Translations under genes and position numbers: made by a program
Notes under the pieces: generated by a model
Databases searched by the model: none
Told to the model about the DNA's origin: nothing
Seen by the model: the letters and a program-made list of their open reading frames with translations, nothing else
Source: Dendrophyllia cribrosa
Lineage: Eukaryota > Cnidaria > Anthozoa > Scleractinia > Dendrophylliidae
Direction of reading: 5' to 3'
Assembly (NCBI GenBank): GCA_024195265.1
Contig: JAJLRJ010000008.1
Location: 20,978,958-21,042,957 of the forward strand
Length of the DNA: 64,000 nt
Part shown: positions 33,887 through 44,052 of the stretch, piece by piece
Numbering within the stretch: position 1 is the stretch's first letter
How the letters are laid out: every line of letters begins with the position of its first letter

Positions 33887-35771
33887 AGTGCCTATGAAAT
33901 GAATTTTTTTTCTTCGTTTTTCATTAGTTTATTATGTCCAAAGAACGAAAACAATAATCATTTCCCGAGGAAAAGAAAGAAAATCGGTTTTTTAGCCCCT
34001 CGAAGATGCGTCACTTCGGTTGAAAAGTGGCTCCAATTTTTGGAGAGCCTGGGGGCGAGTGAGCGTGCGTGATGACGTAAATTACGTAAATAGTATGACA
34101 CATTGGTTTGTTTACGCTATAATTCCCTTGGAATCCTTTAGCGTGATGGTCATTTTGCCAACGTTTTTGGCTGTACAAATGTCAGACAGCGCCTAATTTG
34201 TTTCTTTACAGTCCTCTGAAGGTGAAGAGGATCAGTTTCGGATCACTCTTGATCAACTGAAATGATCGTGTCTGGATCGTGTCCACTGTAGTTTTGCCGT
34301 AGCGAGACGAACCGACTGTGCCGCTTGAGCGAAGGAAGTGAACATGAAGAAGACGGACTTTGATCATTTAGATTATTGAACGTGAAAGGTATACATTTCA
34401 GTAGCACAGCGTCTCAGTGGTTCGCCAGTTGAGTTGTAAGCTTATTGAACGCAGAGGCGTTTTTGTTATTTCTTTTTAGTGGCTCGTTGACTAGCGTTTA
34501 TCGAACGCGAACGATATATTTGTAGTACAAACAATCATGATATTAGCGCATTAGCGACTCGGCCGGTCTTCTCTGAAGTTCATTGATCGCGCGTGGAGGT
34601 TATGAACTTATTTTATCGGCTTGGCAATTCGCTCGTCTACTTAAAGTTCTTTTTTCAATGCGAAGGATATGTCTTGGCGGCTTGCTAGTTGAAAGTTTCT
34701 AAATTATACTGACATGTTATGCATATCCGAGGTGGTGTTTTTCAGGCGGCTTGCTGAATTGAATGTGAATGGTATATTTTTAGCGGTAAGGTGCCTTGAT
34801 AGCGTATTTTTTTATTTATTTATTTATTTATTCAAAATGTTTGAACTCAAGGATATACGTAATAATTATGCTTCTTAGTTCAGTGTCTTGCCAGCGATTG
34901 ATCGTTTCTGGAAATTTTAACCACTTGGCGGCTTGCAAGTGAGTTCAAAGTATCGTGTTTACATTTATGTCTGATTTATATTTCATTGTATAAAAATTGA
35001 TCTGATCGAACACGCAATGATTCAGCGATGTATTTTGTTTCGAATAGCATTTGTACGTGTAGATTTTTGATAGATGTTCCGTAGAATAGACGCCTTCCAG
35101 TGAACACTTGCGTCGCTGCACTTTGAATTTTATAATTCGGAATACCGTATAAACATTTATATTACTCGCCAGTCAGTGCCGATCGAGTCAGTATATTTTT
35201 GTAGGCCTCACTGACTTCGACGGCTCTCCAGTCGAGCCGAGGCTTGAAGGAAGTTCCAAACAGGATATGGATTGGAAAAATTATGCTTGATTAAACGGCC
35301 TCACCGGCCGGAATGTTATTTTCTTTTGCAAAATAATATTAATCTTAACAATAAGCGCTTTCATTGAAAACAACATCGCTTGACGTACCCTTTCCGATGT
35401 CGACGAACAAATTTCGTGTATTTCGCCGGCTTATTTTCCTCTGGAGCAAAATAAAGCTTTGTTACACCCTCTGTCGTAAGTTTGAGGCCGCTCGCCACAT
35501 AATATTGGTCCACCTCTAGCGACGTCTCTTGTCAGCTCTCTTGTTCTCTATATTCCCGCAGCAGTTTGTACAACTATTTACGTCACAGTGTAATATGACA
35601 CTGGTTTTGGCCGCGCACAAATTGGAGCCACTTTTTAGCGCCAACAACCTAACTTTGAGACCATAAAAAAAGCATTTCGCATCGTCCCTAACACTTTAAA
35701 CCTTTTATTCCAAGGTCTAAAAAGGTGAAACTTTCGATACATCAAAAAATAAATTTCATTTCATAGGCACT
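33887..35771. mobile_element. TTAA-flanked 1.9-kb element, AGTGCCTATGAAATGAA family
   Basis: TTAA at 33883-33886 and 35772-35775. The ends are AGTGCCTATGAAATGAA and its near complement TTTCATTTCATAGGCACT. It is distinct from the GGNGGCTC family but shares the target site and is related to 39814-40357. It contains a degenerate tandem repeat of about 66 bp at about 34380-34800. No transposase frame was found. Confidence 0.8.
34380..34970. repeat. Degenerate tandem repeat of about 66 bp inside a TTAA element
   Basis: Phrases like TTGAACGYGAANGRTATA followed by GGCGGCTTGCTAGTTGA recur every 61-69 bp from about 34380 to 34760, with two looser copies to 34960. Confidence 0.5.
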
Positions 35772-36177
35772 TTAACTTGATAGGTAGAGTGGCAAGGAAG
35801 CCCAATGGAAGCTAAAAAGCTTGTAGAATTTGGGCTCCTCATATTTAAGTATGATTTAGTGTAAGCTGCTATATCATGGTCAGGCGAGTTTAATTTATAG
35901 CTCTCTCTATAAGGTATTTTTTTAATGAAGTCTTGAAACTAAAGTAATTTGTCAGCTGCGTATGGACCTCTCACGAATTAGTTTCGCCAAATTTCTTTTT
36001 CAAAACACTGTACTATAGAAATTTTTTCCTTTATGTCTGGAGGAAAAATTCGGTTAACTTTCCCAAAAGCGGCCTGAAAAACTCTATGCTTAACTTTGGC
36101 GCGCGCGTTTACCGTGAATGGATGCATTGATTTTTTATTTTTAGTAGAGCTTTGAAAGAGCCATAATAATAAAAACT

Positions 36178-36317
36178 TTATTGAACTAGCTTGTTCGCCT
36201 CCGTATTGGGAAATATTGGTCTCGTTCTTTTTTTGCAAGTTTATGGACCTTGCCTTCGGCTCGGTCCATAAACTCGACCAATATTTCCCCAATACGTACC
36301 TCACGCTAGTTCAATAA
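36178..36317. mobile_element. 140-bp palindromic MITE
   Basis: TTATTGAACTAGC at the left and GCTAGTTCAATAA at the right, with inner arms GTATTGGGAAATATTGGTC and GACCAATATTTCCCCAATAC around a short CTTCGGCTCGG-containing loop. Confidence 0.7.
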
Positions 36318-36962
36318 CATCTATATATTTGCAATCGTCTTAGTGCGTATTCGCTCTGTAAAATGCTATCTCCTATAAGAATGACCGGTATTCAATATTC
36401 AATTGACGGGAACTTTGTCATTACGCGAATGTTTTCGACAGCATGGACGGACAGTGCTACCCTAAAATGTTCGCAAATTTTTGGAACTTCCGTGCGTGGT
36501 TTCAAACTTTTTGAAATTTTTGCACGGGCTAATTTTTGTTTTTGACTGTAGTGCGACCAGGCCCTTATCTTTCATTCCAATGCATTGTGGGGATAGGTCC
36601 CCCCCCCGGGTGCCCTTATTGTCTTCGGGAAAAAAAGATGACCAATCACAGCGTTGCTCGAATATTTCGTGTTTATGCAACAGTCGTAAGCAAATTCTAA
36701 GTTTGTTAGACACGGAACAGCTCGTGTTGTTTCGCGTGATCAAGTTGCATGCGGACGTTTTTTTTAAGTACACGGTATCGTGTAAATTGATCGGAAATCG
36801 CTGGTACAAAGAAAAGTCTAGAAAGTTTTGCTCTCGGCACCACGCTTTGTTTTATTCCATTCGATTGCTGGCAGGTAAATGTAAAGAAAAGGTGCACGGG
36901 CCACCCTGCTTACTTCTAAATATGGCAAGTTGGATTGCCTACCCCCTTTTAAAAAATTGAGT
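36318..36962. other. Stretch without a recognised gene
   Basis: The longest frame, plus strand 36481-36960, has no ATG at its start and no motif; a C run lies at about 36599-36607. No gene called. Confidence 0.35.
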
Positions 36963-37125
36963 GTGTTCAATTAAAAATGTTATTTAGGCGCTTTTTGAAC
37001 CCGAAAATTGAGACGTTTCGGGACTCCTATCCCTTCATCATATTCACTGATTAAGGGACAGGAGTCCCGAAACGTCTCAATTTTCGGGTTCAAAAAGCGA
37101 CTAAATAACATTTTTATTTGAACAC
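36963..37125. repeat. 163-bp near-perfect hairpin
   Basis: Arms of about 65-70 bp: GTGTTCAA..AAAAATG, TTATTTAG..CGCTTTTTGAAC, CCGAAAATTGAGACGTTTCG and GGGACTCCT, each matched by its complement on the right arm, around a loop near TTCATCATATTCACTGA. It looks like a young foldback MITE and would extrude as a stable cruciform. Confidence 0.85.
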
Positions 37126-37417
37126 ATTCATAATTATATTGGCGCTACACAATTTATACTAGGCATTCCGATAGTGGGAAGCGAAGGAATATCATTACAA
37201 GTGCTGACGGAGGGGTATGGGCGCTTTTTTTCTCCGCCCGCAATTTTTCCTTCTTGTAGCTTCTCAGTATCTAAACGCCTGGAACAGGCTACTTTTAAAA
37301 CCTTTAATCGAGACTACATGGCCCTTAAAGGGACACTGTCCCGGCTCAGAATATACCGTGTTTCCATGTTTATTATGGCTAGGAGCTTGCTTAAACTTGC
37401 TTTCTTAATATCTTGCA

Positions 37418-37734
37418 ATAGATGGTCAGTTTCACTCACGTGACCTTCAGTCCTGTGGGACTCAAATGACAAAGGCCATGGCGGCCATGTTGGTGCACAT
37501 AACAAAAGAAGTTCATTAAAATCCTTTTGTAAGTGTGCACCAAAATGGCCGCCGTGACGTAACGTGAAACCACCTATAGATGGTTTTCACTCACGTGACC
37601 TTCAGTCCTGTGGGACTCAAATGACAAAGGCCATGGCGGCAATGTTGGTGCACATAACAAAAGAAGTTCATTAAAATTCTTTTGTAGGTGTGCACCAACA
37701 TGGCCGCCGTGACGTAACGTGAAAACCACCTATA
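37418..37734. mobile_element. Two head-to-tail copies of the CACTCACGTGAC MITE
   Basis: Copies at 37418-37578 and 37577-37734 share the junction TATAGATGG, a step of about 158 bp. Both contain CCTTCAGTCCTGTGGGACTC, GGTGCACATAACAAAAGAAG, and end TGACGTAACGTGAAA. The two copies differ at few positions, more alike than either is to 4487-4651, which points to a recent tandem duplication or insertion into a sister copy. Confidence 0.85.
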
Positions 37735-39020
37735 GGAAGAGAAAATGGCCAGAAGTGATGAAAGCGAAGAATTTCTTGATCGCCTGTCACCAACTCAATT
37801 GATGAACTGTAATAACAACAACAACAATGACTTTATTTAAGTGTTAATATACATAGCCGAGGGTAAAAACCCTCTACTAATTGGGGACACTAAAATCACG
37901 GTTTTTTAAGAAAGAAACTAACATTATTATTTACTATAAAATTACACTATTATTTACAATAAAATGGTATGGTTATTTATTTACAATAAGATAATGCAGT
38001 TATGAATTATAGAATGTTCAATAAAATAAAATAAAACAATTGGATCAGCTTGTGTGTCAGGTGCAACATAATAGGAAAGATATCAATGTCGTCACCAATT
38101 GTTATTAAGGTGCCAACCAGAGCCTTATTGGCTGCCGAAACAAAGGGTTCTTTTGTTCCAGTGGTTGGCACATTTGAATAACAAAAAGAATGTTTGTAAA
38201 CAGATATCATCCCTATAAGCAGTTCTCACATTCAGACTTTATTTTAGGCGAAAGATTGACAAGACGAATCTGTCGTTTAAATGATTGCAGCGATGGCAGT
38301 TTTCTTAGATTGCTCGCAGGCTATTCCATATTCTATATTCTATATTCTATATTCCATAATCCACTTTCATCCTTGTAATCCTGCACTTTTTCACCAAACT
38401 ACTGCCGGCTTCTGTTTTGCTTTACAGAATCTTTTTATCCAATTTAGCTTATGTTTCGTGACATTTGGCGATATAACATGGAAATTTAGTAAACACAATG
38501 TCGTTATTTCGGTGGCACAGTGTCCGTTAAACGTAAACATAGGCCGTAAAATAAGCACCCATTTTCTCTATTTCTGTCACCGCACGCAAAACCTTCGGAA
38601 GTCATGCAATTTTCTAATCAGTAATTGTAATATTAACTGACGTTTTCTTTAGCAGTTACGATACTTTGTAACTTTTAGCTATGGCTCACTATGTAGTTTT
38701 ACAAAACTGTGCAAAATAAATATAAAAATTCAACATGAAAAACCAATTGTACTTAAAAACATACCTATCTAATATAAACACGAAGACTTGGTCTCTATAC
38801 ATGACCAAGAGAAAATAAATGGACAATTATTATCTCTTGACATGACTGATAACTTACTTCAGTATAACACTATCAAGATTATTAATATGATGACTAGTAA
38901 TAAATAATGGCTACTGTATACAAAAAACTCTGGAGAACGGTTAATCTACAGCGTAATTAAATCAACGTATGCATAAAATTTCTTATTCCTAAATTTTTAA
39001 CATTCACGCCTACACTTCAA
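37735..39020. other. Gene-poor stretch with a possible LINE 3' end and a TATTC microsatellite
   Basis: An (AAC)n run at 37809-37825 followed by AATGACTTTATTTAAG resembles the 3' end of a non-LTR retroelement read on the minus strand, ending in a (TTG)n tail. TATTC pentamers repeat at about 38328-38355. No gene seen. Confidence 0.35.
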
Positions 39021-39021
39021 T

Positions 39022-39184
39022 GCCCTGGGTGCCAGAGCCTTTTCTCGCGCTCTCATCTCTCTCGTGCCTCTTATATTTTCGCTGCGAGAAAATTCTCGTA
39101 CGGCTTCGCTGCTCGTTGCAGGTCTCCGACCGGTCCCGACATCACACGAAAGCGTGGCGCGAGAGAGCCTCTGGTGCCCAGGGT
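39022..39184. mobile_element. 163-bp MITE with CCCTGGGYRCCAGAG ends
   Basis: GCCCTGGGTGCCAGAGCC at the left pairs with GGCTCTCT..GGTGCCCAGGG-type sequence at the right, with inner inverted TCTCGCGC / GCGCGAGA. GC-rich compared with its surroundings. Confidence 0.65.
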
Positions 39185-39358
39185 AGCACTACAATACAGC
39201 TCAGTCGGAATATTTTTAGTATTTTATAGACTCTAAATTCCTGATAGAAGGTATTTCCGTAAACAGTCTATGTATTCTTATTCCGGAATACCATATTTAC
39301 TCAAAAACGCGCCGCCCTCGAATAAGCACCCGCGCACATAACAGCAAAAACCCCCTGG

Positions 39359-39359
<1 letters not shown>

Positions 39360-39398
<39 letters not shown>
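39360..39398. repeat. G homopolymer of about 35-40 bases
   Basis: An almost pure G run inside a relative of the 1033-1428 element (the following CCGTACTCCC, TATAGGTATGTG match that element). The exact length may be an assembly artefact. Confidence 0.8.
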
Positions 39399-39399
<1 letters not shown>

Positions 39400-39543
39400 G
39401 GTGTACCGTACTCCCATATGTAAGCTTTATAGGTATGTGTCGCGGTATGGTTTTTGAAGTTCTCAGTCCTTAAATATTTGTCTTGTGATCCTTGGTTAGT
39501 GTTCCTATAACTTATATTAGCTAAATTACAGTACCTAAACACC

Positions 39544-39656
39544 TAGGCTCAGTCTCCAGCCGTGGGTGTCTCGATGCGCCCGCGATTCTCTCCACCTCAG
39601 TGAGGTGGAGAGAATCGCGGGCGCATCGAGACACCCACGGCTGGAGACTGAGTCTA
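39544..39656. repeat. 113-bp near-perfect palindrome, single-base centre
   Basis: Centred on G at 39600. Arms of 56 bases contain one mismatch (39547/39653): AGTCTCCAGCCGTGGGTGTC, TCGATGCGCCCGCGATTCTC and TCCACCTCA are each matched on the other side. It is GC-rich in AT-rich DNA. The outer CTAGGCTCAGTCT recurs at 39709-39721. Its near-absence of mismatch implies recent origin, or an assembly fold. Confidence 0.9.
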
Positions 39657-39813
39657 CTAAACCCCCAGATGAAAGAAAAAGATATGGTTATGATGGCGTA
39701 TCAATGAAACTAGGCTCAGTCTATATTCTATGCTTGATGTTAAACTTTTCATGAACGGAAAAGAACTAAAAACGACCTGTTCACACAATTCTGAGTTACC
39801 GTTTTTTCCTTAA

Positions 39814-40357
39814 AGTGTATATGACAGATTTTTTTTTTCATTTACTTGTTGGAATCTACATGGCGTTCTGATAAGAAAGTCGAAAAAAGTTTTTCTATAT
39901 CGATTTTTCTTGTCCGTCATTTAGCCGTCTAAAAACGTGAAATTTCACTTCCGGTGTGTTACAAAACCGCGCAAGAAGAAAGACTGGAAATAGTCCGCTG
40001 TGACGTCAATACAAGAATGCCAGTGTTCGCGGTTTCTCAGTTCCTCCGTTTTTTGGTGCGTGTTGCTACAACCATAGACAACACACCTTAATAGAACCAT
40101 GTTTCTTCCTCAGGGCGCACCAAAAAATGCGAGGAACCGAGAAACCTCGACACCGGCATTCTTGTAGTGACGTCACAGCGGACTATTTCCAGTCTTTCTT
40201 CTTGCGCCGTTTTGTACCCCACCGGAAGTGAAATTTCACGTTTTTAGACGGCTAAAACACGAAAAAAAAAATCAATATCGAAAAAACTCTTCGATTTTCT
40301 TATAAGAACACCATGTAGATTCCATCAAGCAAATAAAAAAAATCTGTCATAGACACT
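39814..40357. mobile_element. TTAA-flanked foldback MITE, AGTGTATATGACAG end
   Basis: TTAA at 39810-39813 and 40358-40361. The ends are AGTGTATATGACAG and CTGTCATAGACACT. Arms over 200 bp long are paired: GTGAAATTTCACTTCCGG, AGAAAGACTGGAAATAGTCC, and TTTTTTGGTGCG each have an inverted partner. Related at the tips to 33887-35771. Confidence 0.8.
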
Positions 40358-40361
40358 TTAA

Positions 40362-41043
40362 ATGAGGGGTGTTAATTTTAGATTGTCTACCCTTAAGGCG
40401 GGAGTTCACCTAAACGCGACTTTTCCGCCACTTGACATGGCTTTAATGGAAATATCTCGTTCACGTTTCAAGCAATCCAAAACCTCTATGCTTAAAACAT
40501 AAACCTATGTTATGGGGTGTTTTGTAAATTTTTGGGTGATTTTTGGGTATGTTTGGGAGGAAATAGTTTTTCTCAAAGGATTGGTAAAATTTAGAGAAAT
40601 AAGAAATGTTGAAGATTTAGTGAAGTTTTAAAATTAGAATTTGTAGTTAATAATTAATAGACGGATACCAAATTAGTCCACTAGCAACCTGGGGTGCTCT
40701 TACGTGGGTATCGACTGTCTGTTGGTGTTCCAAAACTCATTCTCTTTCTCCTATCCCTTCTTAAAACCTCTTAAAATTTCATTAAAATTCAGGTAGACTC
40801 CCGCATTAAATATGATCAGGTATTTAAGAACCTTTGCGGCACTTACCTATCCTAAATAATTGACGGGAGCATCCCCTACCCCACCCCCACCCCCCCCCCC
40901 CCCCCCCCCCACCTCTCCAAACCCGAGAAAAATTCGCACCCCTCAACAAGAACACGACGCGTTTGCGAAGCACTTTGAGTATACCTTTGTGTCGTACGGC
41001 ATCAGTAGAGGATTCTCCAGATCATTCTTTTTAAGAAATAGAG
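40362..41043. other. 3' flank of the cadherin gene
   Basis: No gene seen. A C run of about 25 lies near 40884-40910. No AATAAA on the minus strand was found close to the stop codon, so the polyadenylation site is not assigned. Confidence 0.4.
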
Positions 41044-44000
41044 TTAGAAAAAAGTCTTAGAGAATTTCAGTTGGTCAGCTCGTTGCCAGAGGCGAGAGTT
41101 TCTATCCTCTGAATTTTCTTCTTGTAAAGAGTCATCCACAAAAATAGGATTATGAACCACGCCAGCGTGTTTTCTCAACACCTCATCCGCCGATTCATAC
41201 ATGGGGTTATCGCGCGCAATCGCTACCGTGCCGTCTGAGATTCTTATTTCCGTTACCGTTGGCGCAGTTGGTTTTCCAGATTTGGAATCACTACCTTGAA
41301 CACTCGATATTTCAACTCCTTCCGGTTCGGCGATAAATACGGGGTTTTCAAAATGGTACTCACTTCGCGCCATCATTTCTCTAAATGGCGAGCTTACTTC
41401 GGGTACCTTTCGCTTTGCATGGTATTCAACCCGCGCATTCATCGATCGGAATTTTCTTCGTCTTCGTCTCCACCACACAACAAGTATGACAACGATGATA
41501 ATAACAAGCAGTGCGATGCAACCAACGAGCGAGTAGAGACCCTCGCGACCCAGTCCCGTACTCGACCCACTTCTGCTGCCATCTGTGGTATAAACAGCGG
41601 TTGTGTTGCAAGTCTTTTCCAAGTAGTTCGGTGGACACACACAAGAGAAGTCTTCACCTCTTAAAGGATAGCATGTACCACCTGCAAGGCATGGGTTGGG
41701 ATTACAGTTTCTCCAATCCAACTCACAGTTCTCCCCAGTCCACGGATATATACACGGCGTGCAATTCTGTCCGCCATAGCCCGTTGCACAGCCTGAGCAG
41801 TTCCCTCCCCACGGGGGCTCGCACCGGCACGAAAACTTTGCAGAATCCTCGGCGTACGAAATGCACGTCCCGTTACGAGGACAGATCGTCGGGTTTTCTC
41901 GGCATATAGTATCATCTGTATCGCAATTCACTCCAATATACGGGTCTTTACATAAGCATATGAAGCCATTGACCTTGTCTACGCATGTGCCGCCGTTAAG
42001 ACAACTGACCTGCTCGCAGTCGTCGATGTTTGTCTCACAGAATCTTCCGCTGAAGCCAGGTTTACAGTGGCACTTAAAATCATTGATGAGATCTTCGCAG
42101 TTCTCTGATCCGCCTATATTGCAAGGATTAGGACGACACTCATTTATTTGCACGTTGCAATCAGGAGGTGACCAACCGCGTTTACAGTTACATGAATAAT
42201 TTTTCCAGCCACCGAACCCATCCACGCATCCACCGAGTGTGTTACCGGGGTGGCATGGGTCGGGGTCACAGTAATTTATGTCATTACAGCGAAAGCCGTC
42301 ACCAGAAAAACCTAGTTTGCATTCACACGAGGCTCGTCCAGGTCCCGCTCTGGAGCAAATGGCATTCGGACTACAATAACTTTGATTCGTAGAGCACACA
42401 TCTACTTCTACTACAGTGATCGTCAAAATATTGCTCGTGCTCAGCCCACCGCGGTCAGTAGCCTGCACCTTGAGAACGTATCGATCACGTGACCAGGCAT
42501 TTAACTGGCTTGCCACCAGGAGGTTTTGTCCACTGACTTCGAAGTCCGCGATTATCTCGTTTTGTTCTCCTTCGATTCCGATGGAAAATATGGTGTCGTA
42601 GACATCCTGGTCTTCCACAACAAACTTCCCGAGAACGTAACCAATGGTTACACTTTCTAAAACACTTACGCTTGTCTTTCCGTCAAGCGTGACACTGCTG
42701 GGGGGTTCATTGACATCAGTGATCGCAACGTCAAACGTTTTGACGAATTTCAAGTCTGTGAGTACTTCACGCGTTGTCAGTTGCACTGTAATAAGCGGCG
42801 TGGCTTCGTGATCCAGTGGAATGCGTGACACGACGATTTCACGTCCGATCAGGCGAAACGGTACTCCGCGTGACGTTAATTCGTAAGAGTAACCCGTGCG
42901 CGTGAAGTCGGAATCCACGACAGTAAAGTTACCTACCACCGCTCCGTTACTAGCGTTTTCTGGGATCGTTAGTGAAGAGAACAGGACATCCGTCGGTGCC
43001 TCGGGAACGTCCAGAACAAACACAACCAAAGAAGCAACCGTGGACATTTTGGGAACGCCATCATCCGTGCATTTCACATAAAGGGTGTAAATGGTTTCGG
43101 TTTCGTAGTCGAGCTTGCCACGAACTAAGATAGAGTTGGTACCAGGCTGAACCATGAATTCCGAAGGCACAGAGTTAACATCGCTTGAGCGTTTTCGCCT
43201 GGAGCTTGATGGTGCATGCGCCTCTACAGTTACAAATAGCTTTGCTTCGGCTTCGCTCACGAGCTTACACGCATGCGTCTGGGGCCGCAAAGGATTATTC
43301 ATGTTATCCTCGTCAATAACATGCACATAGGCTACGATTGTGATTCCGACATCTGCGGTTTCATTGACAGTTGCGACAGCCCTGGTGACTAGCTTTATGT
43401 CTGAGATGTTTACCGGTGGATTTGGGTTCAGACTTGTGTCGCCTGGCGAATCAGAGAAAATCACGTTCGAGGGTGGGTCGTTCGCATCTAGCACTTGAAT
43501 TTGAAACTGTTTTTCGCACGATAATCCGCCGCTATCACTACATAGCAAGGTTATGTTATGAGAAGTATGCTTTTCGTAATTTATTGCCAGTCCGTTACCG
43601 GTCAAATACAGCTCCACTATGGACACGTTGATCTTGACTCCAAACCTGCCGGCGGCATCGTTTGGAAGTTGACAGTGAAACCTTTGAGAAGATCTCGAGA
43701 TATCGGGATCAAGCACTCTTATGAGACCCACAACTGTGCCGATTGGAGAATTTTCTTTGACGCTAGAAGAAGACAGCTGAATATCATAGGGCGCTTCATT
43801 TACGTTAATAATAGGAATGGGCAATGTCACCACCTTGGACAGCTGTGAATGCACCCCATTATCTGTAGTCGTTACAGTGATGTTTACATGACGGTGTAGC
43901 TCGTAATCGAGCGCGGTGTTGTCTGCTATGTAGAGCTTGTTTGTGTCACCAATGAGGAGAATTCTGCTGGGGGTCTGGACCTGGATGACGTAAGTATGCA

Positions 44001-44052
44001 TCTGGCCGCTGTCTTCGTCTACTGACGTCATCTCTCCTACAAGTGAGCCAAC
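41044..44052 (-). CDS. Cadherin gene, last exon: cadherin repeats, EGF repeats, membrane span and tail
   Basis: Acceptor TTTTTCAG before 44052, phase 0. Encodes the rest of one cadherin repeat, four further repeats ending at VVEVDVC, then EGF-like units including three calcium-binding types (DINYC, INEC, NIDDC starts). The membrane span is GLYSLVGCIALLVIIIVVIL followed by VVWW and a basic stop-transfer RRRRRK. The tail contains three NPx(Y/F) motifs: NPVF, NPMY and NPIF. A furin-type site RRKR at 43189-43200 lies within a cadherin repeat. This exon of 3 kb holds several domains without introns. Confidence 0.9.
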   Translation of the reverse strand, partial: VGSLVGEMTSVDEDSGQMHTYVIQVQTPSRILLIGDTNKLYIADNTALDYELHRHVNITVTTTDNGVHSQLSKVVTLPIPIINVNEAPYDIQLSSSSVKENSPIGTVVGLIRVLDPDISRSSQRFHCQLPNDAAGRFGVKINVSIVELYLTGNGLAINYEKHTSHNITLLCSDSGGLSCEKQFQIQVLDANDPPSNVIFSDSPGDTSLNPNPPVNISDIKLVTRAVATVNETADVGITIVAYVHVIDEDNMNNPLRPQTHACKLVSEAEAKLFVTVEAHAPSSSRRKRSSDVNSVPSEFMVQPGTNSILVRGKLDYETETIYTLYVKCTDDGVPKMSTVASLVVFVLDVPEAPTDVLFSSLTIPENASNGAVVGNFTVVDSDFTRTGYSYELTSRGVPFRLIGREIVVSRIPLDHEATPLITVQLTTREVLTDLKFVKTFDVAITDVNEPPSSVTLDGKTSVSVLESVTIGYVLGKFVVEDQDVYDTIFSIGIEGEQNEIIADFEVSGQNLLVASQLNAWSRDRYVLKVQATDRGGLSTSNILTITVVEVDVCSTNQSYCSPNAICSRAGPGRASCECKLGFSGDGFRCNDINYCDPDPCHPGNTLGGCVDGFGGWKNYSCNCKRGWSPPDCNVQINECRPNPCNIGGSENCEDLINDFKCHCKPGFSGRFCETNIDDCEQVSCLNGGTCVDKVNGFICLCKDPYIGVNCDTDDTICRENPTICPRNGTCISYAEDSAKFSCRCEPPWGGNCSGCATGYGGQNCTPCIYPWTGENCELDWRNCNPNPCLAGGTCYPLRGEDFSCVCPPNYLEKTCNTTAVYTTDGSRSGSSTGLGREGLYSLVGCIALLVIIIVVILVVWWRRRRRKFRSMNARVEYHAKRKVPEVSSPFREMMARSEYHFENPVFIAEPEGVEISSVQGSDSKSGKPTAPTVTEIRISDGTVAIARDNPMYESADEVLRKHAGVVHNPIFVDDSLQEENSEDRNSRLWQRADQLKFSKTFF

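Noticed and set aside
36481..36960. 159-codon plus-strand frame
   Set aside because: Begins at TTG not ATG, overlaps an opposing frame, no motif and no splice context.
39297..39542. Proline-run frame on the minus strand
   Set aside because: Produced by the G homopolymer; not a protein.
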